Source of the DNA: CAZMCC01 sp964564695
GTDB taxonomy: Bacteria; Planctomycetota; Phycisphaerae; Phycisphaerales; UBA1924
Assembly (NCBI GenBank): GCA_964564695.1
Contig: CAZMCC010000018.1
Coordinates: 1 to 43,930 of the forward strand
Direction: 5' to 3'
DNA: 43,930 nt
Made by a program: the position numbers and the translations under genes. Shown here piece after piece: positions 40,378 to 43,930 of this stretch (position 1 is its first letter; each line of letters starts with the position of its first letter). Under the pieces are notes generated by a model, which saw only the letters and a program-made list of their open reading frames with translations, did no database searches and was not told where the DNA came from.

Positions 40378-41957
40378 GCGTTGATGACCCTTCCCTCGCT
40401 CGCCAGCGCCGCCTCCCGGATGCTCTCGTGCATCGTCGGGTGCGCGTGCACCGTGCAGATCAGCTCCTCGCTCGTCGCCTCGAGCCGCCGCGCCAGGCTC
40501 ATCTCCGCGATCAGTTCCGTCGCCTGGTCCCCCATGATGTGCGCCCCCAGGATCTCGCCCCGCGGCAGCCCGCGGATGATCTTCGTGAAGCCGTCGGTGT
40601 GCGCCGCCGCGATCGCCTTGCCCAGCGCCGTGAACGGGAACGTCCCCACGGCGTAGTCCTTGCCCTTGACGAGCCCGTCCGCGATCAGCTTCTGCTCCGT
40701 GAACCCGACGCTCGCCACCTGCGGGATGCAATACGTGCAGCCGGGGATCGTCGTGTAGTCCATCGGGATCGGCTCGTGGTCCAGCTTCCCGAGCTTCCAC
40801 GCGATCCGCTCGACGCACAGCTGTGCCTCTTCGCTCGCGACGTGGGCCAGCCACGGCGGCCCGATCACGTCTCCGATCGCGTACACGCCCGGGATGCTCG
40901 CCTTGTAGTCGATCGCCTCGTTCTTCGTCACGTTCGGCTTGTAGTCCGTGACGATGTGGTCCTTCTCAACCTTGAGCCCCAGCGCCGCGTCGCACAGCCC
41001 GTCCGTGCGTCCCTTGACACCGATGGCCAGCAGCACGCGGTCGCACTCGAGCACTTCCTTCTTCGCGTCGTCGGCCTTGCCGCCCCCCCCAGGCTGAGCC
41101 ACGAACGGCGCGACGGTGACCTTCACACCATTGGCCGACTTCTCGACGCCGACGGTGGTCGTCGACGTGCGGATCTCCATGCCGTGCTTCTTGTACAGCT
41201 TCTCGAGGGCGACCGAGACGTCCTTGTCCTCGACGGGCAGGATCCTGTCGAGCATCTCGACGACCGTGACCTTCGTCCCCATCGAGTGGTAGAAGTACGC
41301 GAACTCCATCCCGATCGCGCCGGCCCCGACGACCACCAGCCGCTCCGGCTTGGTCTTGTTGTACATCGCCTCGCGGGCGCCCCAGATGCGGTCGCCGTCG
41401 AACTTGGCGAAGGGCAGGTCCCGGGCGACCGACCCCGTCGCGACGATGACGTGGTTCGCCGTGATGGTCTGGGTCGTCTTGCCGGGCTTCGCCGGGGCGC
41501 TGGTCAGCTCTTCCTGAACCGCGCACTCCTGAACTTCGACCGTCACCGTCGCCTGGCCCCCGGCCCCCCCAGCGCCCGCCACCGACTTCGCGATCTTGCC
41601 GTTCCCGACAAGGTGCGTGACCTTGTTCTTCTTCATCAGGAACTCAACGCCCTTGTTGAGCTTCCCCGCCACGTCACGGCTGCGCCCGATGATCCGGTCC
41701 CAGTCGAGCCCCACCTCGCCCGTGATCTTCAGCCCCCAGAACTTCTGGTCGTCCTGGGCCCGCATCTTCTCGACCAGCTCCGCGTTCGCCAGCAGCGCCT
41801 TGCTCGGGATGCAGCCCCAGTTCAGGCACACCCCGCCGAGCTTCGCCCGCTCGATGATCGCCACCTTGAACCCGAGCTGCGCGGCACGAATGGCCCCGAC
41901 ATACCCGCCGGGCCCGCCACCGATCACGACCACGTCGAAATGCTGAGATTCGGCCAC
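40374..41957 (-). CDS. lpdA: Dihydrolipoyl dehydrogenase (E3)
   Basis: 527 residues from the GTG at 41957 (AAAGG upstream). This FAD flavoprotein reoxidises dihydrolipoamide in the pyruvate and 2-oxoglutarate dehydrogenase complexes. FDVVVIGGGPGGYVGAIRAA binds FAD; GGVCLNWGCIPSKALL carries the redox disulphide; VVVGAGAIGMEFAYFYHSMG binds NAD; PGVYAIGDV is the second FAD motif; and HAHPTMHESI has the active-site His-Glu pair. It is about 50 residues longer than usual owing to two low-complexity insertions (near 130-165 and 295-315). sucD is the next minus-strand gene upstream, beyond the Fic gene, which suggests a former TCA-cycle cluster. Confidence 0.93.
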   Translation of the reverse strand: MAESQHFDVVVIGGGPGGYVGAIRAAQLGFKVAIIERAKLGGVCLNWGCIPSKALLANAELVEKMRAQDDQKFWGLKITGEVGLDWDRIIGRSRDVAGKLNKGVEFLMKKNKVTHLVGNGKIAKSVAGAGGAGGQATVTVEVQECAVQEELTSAPAKPGKTTQTITANHVIVATGSVARDLPFAKFDGDRIWGAREAMYNKTKPERLVVVGAGAIGMEFAYFYHSMGTKVTVVEMLDRILPVEDKDVSVALEKLYKKHGMEIRTSTTTVGVEKSANGVKVTVAPFVAQPGGGGKADDAKKEVLECDRVLLAIGVKGRTDGLCDAALGLKVEKDHIVTDYKPNVTKNEAIDYKASIPGVYAIGDVIGPPWLAHVASEEAQLCVERIAWKLGKLDHEPIPMDYTTIPGCTYCIPQVASVGFTEQKLIADGLVKGKDYAVGTFPFTALGKAIAAAHTDGFTKIIRGLPRGEILGAHIMGDQATELIAEMSLARRLEATSEELICTVHAHPTMHESIREAALASEGRVINA

Positions 41958-42202
41958 GTCCGGACCTTTCTGAGGAGTGCAGGGGAGATGAAACGACGGA
42001 CTATAGGGCTTTGGGGTGAAGCTGACCCGCAACGAGCGAGCGAGAGAGGAGACCCACAAGGAGTTGTGGTATGGTGGACGAGCTACGACATCCAGAAGGG
42101 AGGACCCGATAGGAACTCCCGAAAGGTGGAAAAGCAACAGCTGAAATTCCACCTTCCGGCCAAAAAGTGGAATTTGTCCCCAGCTCCTTCCACAATACGG
42201 GA
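41958..42202 (+). promoter_or_regulatory. Regulatory region of the Fic gene with inverted repeat and third half-site
   Basis: AAGGTGGAA (42123-42131) and TTCCACCTT (42147-42155) form a perfect 9-bp inverted repeat with 15-nt spacing. A third copy, AGTGGAATTT (42166-42175), follows in direct orientation and closely matches the complement of the second site plus flank (GGTGGAATTT). All lie within 80 bp of the Fic start, as expected for an operator. No -10/-35 pair could be fixed. Confidence 0.5.
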
Positions 42203-43408
42203 ATGCGAGCGGCCGACTTTCAAGTGAACTCCCCGGGCAAACTCGTTCCAACGACGTTCGACGAAAAACATGCCGACGGAACTGCTCGCACGGTCAGCGG
42301 AGAAGCGTTCATCCCTGACCCGCTGCCACCTTTGGGGTTGGACCGTGCCGCGGTTGTCGGGCGTATTTACGACGTGCTCGATCGCGCCAAAACACGCTTG
42401 GTTCGCCTAGAAGCAGCAGTGGGCCTACTGCCCGACCCCAACATTCTGTTGAGCCCAATGCGGCGACGTGAAGCGCAAGCGTCCTCCAAGATCGAGAACA
42501 CATACTCGTCCCTGGATGCCGTAGCGCTTGCCGAGGTTGACCCATCCAAAGCCGGGTCAGACACGATCGAAGTGCTCCACAATTTGCGTGCGATCAACGT
42601 GGGTCTGGAGTCGACCTTGCCGATCAGCATTCGGCTGCTCTGCGACATGCACCGCGCGCTCATCGTGGACCCAGCAAAGCGCCCCGGCCAGATCCGCGAT
42701 CGTCAAGTTTGCATTGGCAACGAGAACAAAGGCGTTGCGAGCGCACGATTTGTACCACCTCCACCAGACGCGCTACCGGCCTGCATTCGGGATTGGGAGC
42801 TGTATGTCAACCCTGACGCGGTGAATGCGCCAGTGCGTGAGCGATGGCCGGAACTTCTCGAATTGGGATTCGCCCACTACCAGATCGAAACGATCCACCC
42901 GTTCAGCGATGGCAATGGACGTTTAGGACGTGCGCTGGTGAACCTGACGCCCACGAAGCACGGCGTGCTCGCGTACCCAGTCTGCAATCTCAGCGAGTGG
43001 GTACAAGAACATCGTCAAGAGTACTACGACGGGCTGTTGCGAGTAAGCACCCACGGTGAATGGGAGCACTGGCTTCGGTTTTTCTGTACCGCGATCGCGG
43101 AGCAGGCGGGATTTGACTTGGCGCGCGCCGGACGCTTGCAGAAACTGTACGCGGAGTATCGAAAGCTGACGGAGTCCAAGCGACGAAGTGGATTGCTTGG
43201 GAAGCTTGTCGATTACCTGTTTGTAGTGCCGGTTGTCACAATCCCGGGCGCCGCCAAGGTGCTCGGAGTCAAGTATGACTCTGCTCAAGGGCACGTCGAG
43301 ACACTTGTTGAAGCTGGCGTTCTTCAGCAAGTCGGTGATTCATCGTACGGCAAGGTCTACATTGCGATGAAGCTCATCAATGCGATCCGAGGAAATGAGC
43401 CGGACTAG
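42203..43408 (+). CDS. Fic-domain AMPylase-type protein with inhibitory motif and C-terminal winged-helix-like segment
   Basis: 401 residues. The Fic core HPFSDGNGRLGR (232-243) has all catalytic positions (H232, D236, N238, R240, R243). SSKIEN at 94-99 fits the inhibitory [S/T]xxxE[G/N] motif on the N-terminal side (class II), whose Glu98 should block ATP until released. The C-terminus (about 325-390: VPVVTIPGAAKVLGVKYDSA, VETLVEAGVLQQV) looks like a winged helix. Family members transfer AMP or similar groups to protein hydroxyls. Third codon positions are visibly less GC-rich than in neighbours, and the gene splits lpdA from sucD on the opposite strand, both suggesting acquisition. The start could be the GTG at 42167. 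Confidence 0.85.
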   Translation: MRAADFQVNSPGKLVPTTFDEKHADGTARTVSGEAFIPDPLPPLGLDRAAVVGRIYDVLDRAKTRLVRLEAAVGLLPDPNILLSPMRRREAQASSKIENTYSSLDAVALAEVDPSKAGSDTIEVLHNLRAINVGLESTLPISIRLLCDMHRALIVDPAKRPGQIRDRQVCIGNENKGVASARFVPPPPDALPACIRDWELYVNPDAVNAPVRERWPELLELGFAHYQIETIHPFSDGNGRLGRALVNLTPTKHGVLAYPVCNLSEWVQEHRQEYYDGLLRVSTHGEWEHWLRFFCTAIAEQAGFDLARAGRLQKLYAEYRKLTESKRRSGLLGKLVDYLFVVPVVTIPGAAKVLGVKYDSAQGHVETLVEAGVLQQVGDSSYGKVYIAMKLINAIRGNEPD

Positions 43409-43425
43409 GCAAGAACGCTCGGCCC

Positions 43426-43930
43426 TCACCCGATCTTCATCGCCTTCCCCATCGCCGTCCCCATGTCCGCTGGGCTCATCGCCACCGTCACCCCCGCCTT
43501 CTCCAGCGCCGCGATCTTCGCGTCCGCCGTGTCGTCCGCCCCGCCGATGATCGCGCCCGCGTGCCCCATCCGACGTCCCGGCGGTGCCGTGCGGCCCGCG
43601 ATGAACGCCGCCACCGGCTTCTTCACGTTCTTCTTGATGTACTCCGCGGCCTCGATCTCGTCGGTCCCGCCGATCTCCCCGATCATCAGGATCCCGTGCG
43701 TCTCCGGGTCCGCCTCAAAGAGCTTGATCACCTCGATGTGATTCAGCCCGCGCACCGGATCGCCCCCGATCCCCACCCACGTGCTCTGCCCCAGCCCGAT
43801 CCGGCCCGTCTGCCACACGGCCTCCTACCTCCGCGTCCCCGATCGGCTGACGAGCCCCCCCCCCTTGCCCAGTTTTCCCCCCCCCACGTGCGTTTGGGTG
43901 TCACCCGGCATGACCCCCGCCCTTCCCCCC
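43426..43930 (-). CDS. sucD: Succinyl-CoA ligase alpha subunit, C-terminal part, damaged near the window edge
   Basis: The clean part (43426-43824) encodes GLGQSTWVGIGGDPVRG, ILMIGEIGGTDEIEAAEYI and RMGHAGAIIGG with the phosphorylated His, the C-terminal half of SucD. The enzyme makes ATP or GTP from succinyl-CoA in the TCA cycle. Upstream, the frame continues as GLVSRSGT, then R R stop (TAG at 43825-43827), then EAVWQ. The family reads GIVSRSGTLTYEAV here, so CTG-ACG-TAC has become CGG-AGG-TAG on the minus strand. Farther out are long C-runs and only MPG is recognisable. I interpret the stop as sequencing error at a contig end, not a pseudogene. Confidence 0.85.

Noticed and set aside
43426..43818. 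Calling a complete short protein starting at 43818
   Set aside because: The upstream frame still reads GLVSRSGT in register with SucD, so the start is an artefact of the TAG at 43825-43827.

Overview
The window looks like a contig from a high-GC planctomycete, most likely class Phycisphaerae, and probably from a metagenome assembly. The support is: a Gram-negative outer-membrane gene set (BamA, OmpH/Skp-like, LpxD, LpxC, an LptF/LptG-family permease); a prepilin-like protein with a FTLIELLVV N-terminus; a secreted protein ending in a PEP-CTERM-like anchor (VPAPGA, hydrophobic stretch, RRRR); a secreted protein with a dockerin-like tail; and three membrane proteins with CxxC...CxxC zinc ribbons of the style common in planctomycetes. 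The taxonomic call is inference; there is no rRNA or tRNA gene to test it.

Layout. 1-414: truncated SDR/epimerase-like gene running into a G-rich, low-quality stretch. 870-2511 (-): a membrane zinc-ribbon protein and a cytochrome P460-like haem protein. 2644-6582 (+): a tight operon with 4-nt stop/start overlaps, containing a small protein, a GT39/ArnT-like glycosyltransferase, a PAP2 phosphatase and an LptF/LptG permease. 6659-8957 (+): GH57 glycosidase, STAS-like protein, membrane zinc-ribbon protein. 8872-9987 (-): EEP-fold hydrolase. 10232-13184 (+): a large secreted protein of unknown function and a small hydrophilic protein. 13187-15975 (-): nucleotide-sugar epimerase and a Gly/Pro/Arg-rich secreted protein. 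16145-19059 (+): Mrp-like ATPase and leucyl aminopeptidase. 19425-31717 (-): PEP-CTERM-like protein, S9 peptidase, unknown protein, VTT/DedA protein, membrane protein, prepilin-like protein, lpxC, lpxD, ompH, bamA. 31984-32340 (+): small membrane protein. 32679-33902 (-): dnaN. 34262-36424 (+): secreted glucose/sorbosone dehydrogenase-like protein. 36871-39137 (-): GNAT and S10 peptidase. 39224-40377: Uma2-type protein (-) and a small membrane protein (+). 40374-41957 (-): lipoamide dehydrogenase. 42203-43408 (+): a Fic protein of lower GC. 43426-end (-): sucD, damaged at the contig edge.

Functional themes are envelope construction (LPS synthesis and export, outer-membrane protein assembly, lipid-linked sugar transfer), secreted hydrolases, and central metabolism (E3 and succinyl-CoA ligase).

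The most unusual signal is non-coding. Two families of short hairpins start a few bases after stop codons and usually occur as inward-facing inverted pairs. Family A has a GCRA tetraloop and conserved TGAACGAGCC / GGTGAAC flanks. Family B has a GGCTTTG-type loop and conserved GTGCCAC / GTGTTC flanks. The stem sequences differ between copies with compensating changes. A third palindrome at 20251-20299 is flanked by a perfect 7-bp direct repeat.

Assembly quality is imperfect in three places: G-runs at about 225-360; a 171-bp duplication followed by 100 Ns at 36475-36855; and base-call decay beyond 43820 that breaks sucD.
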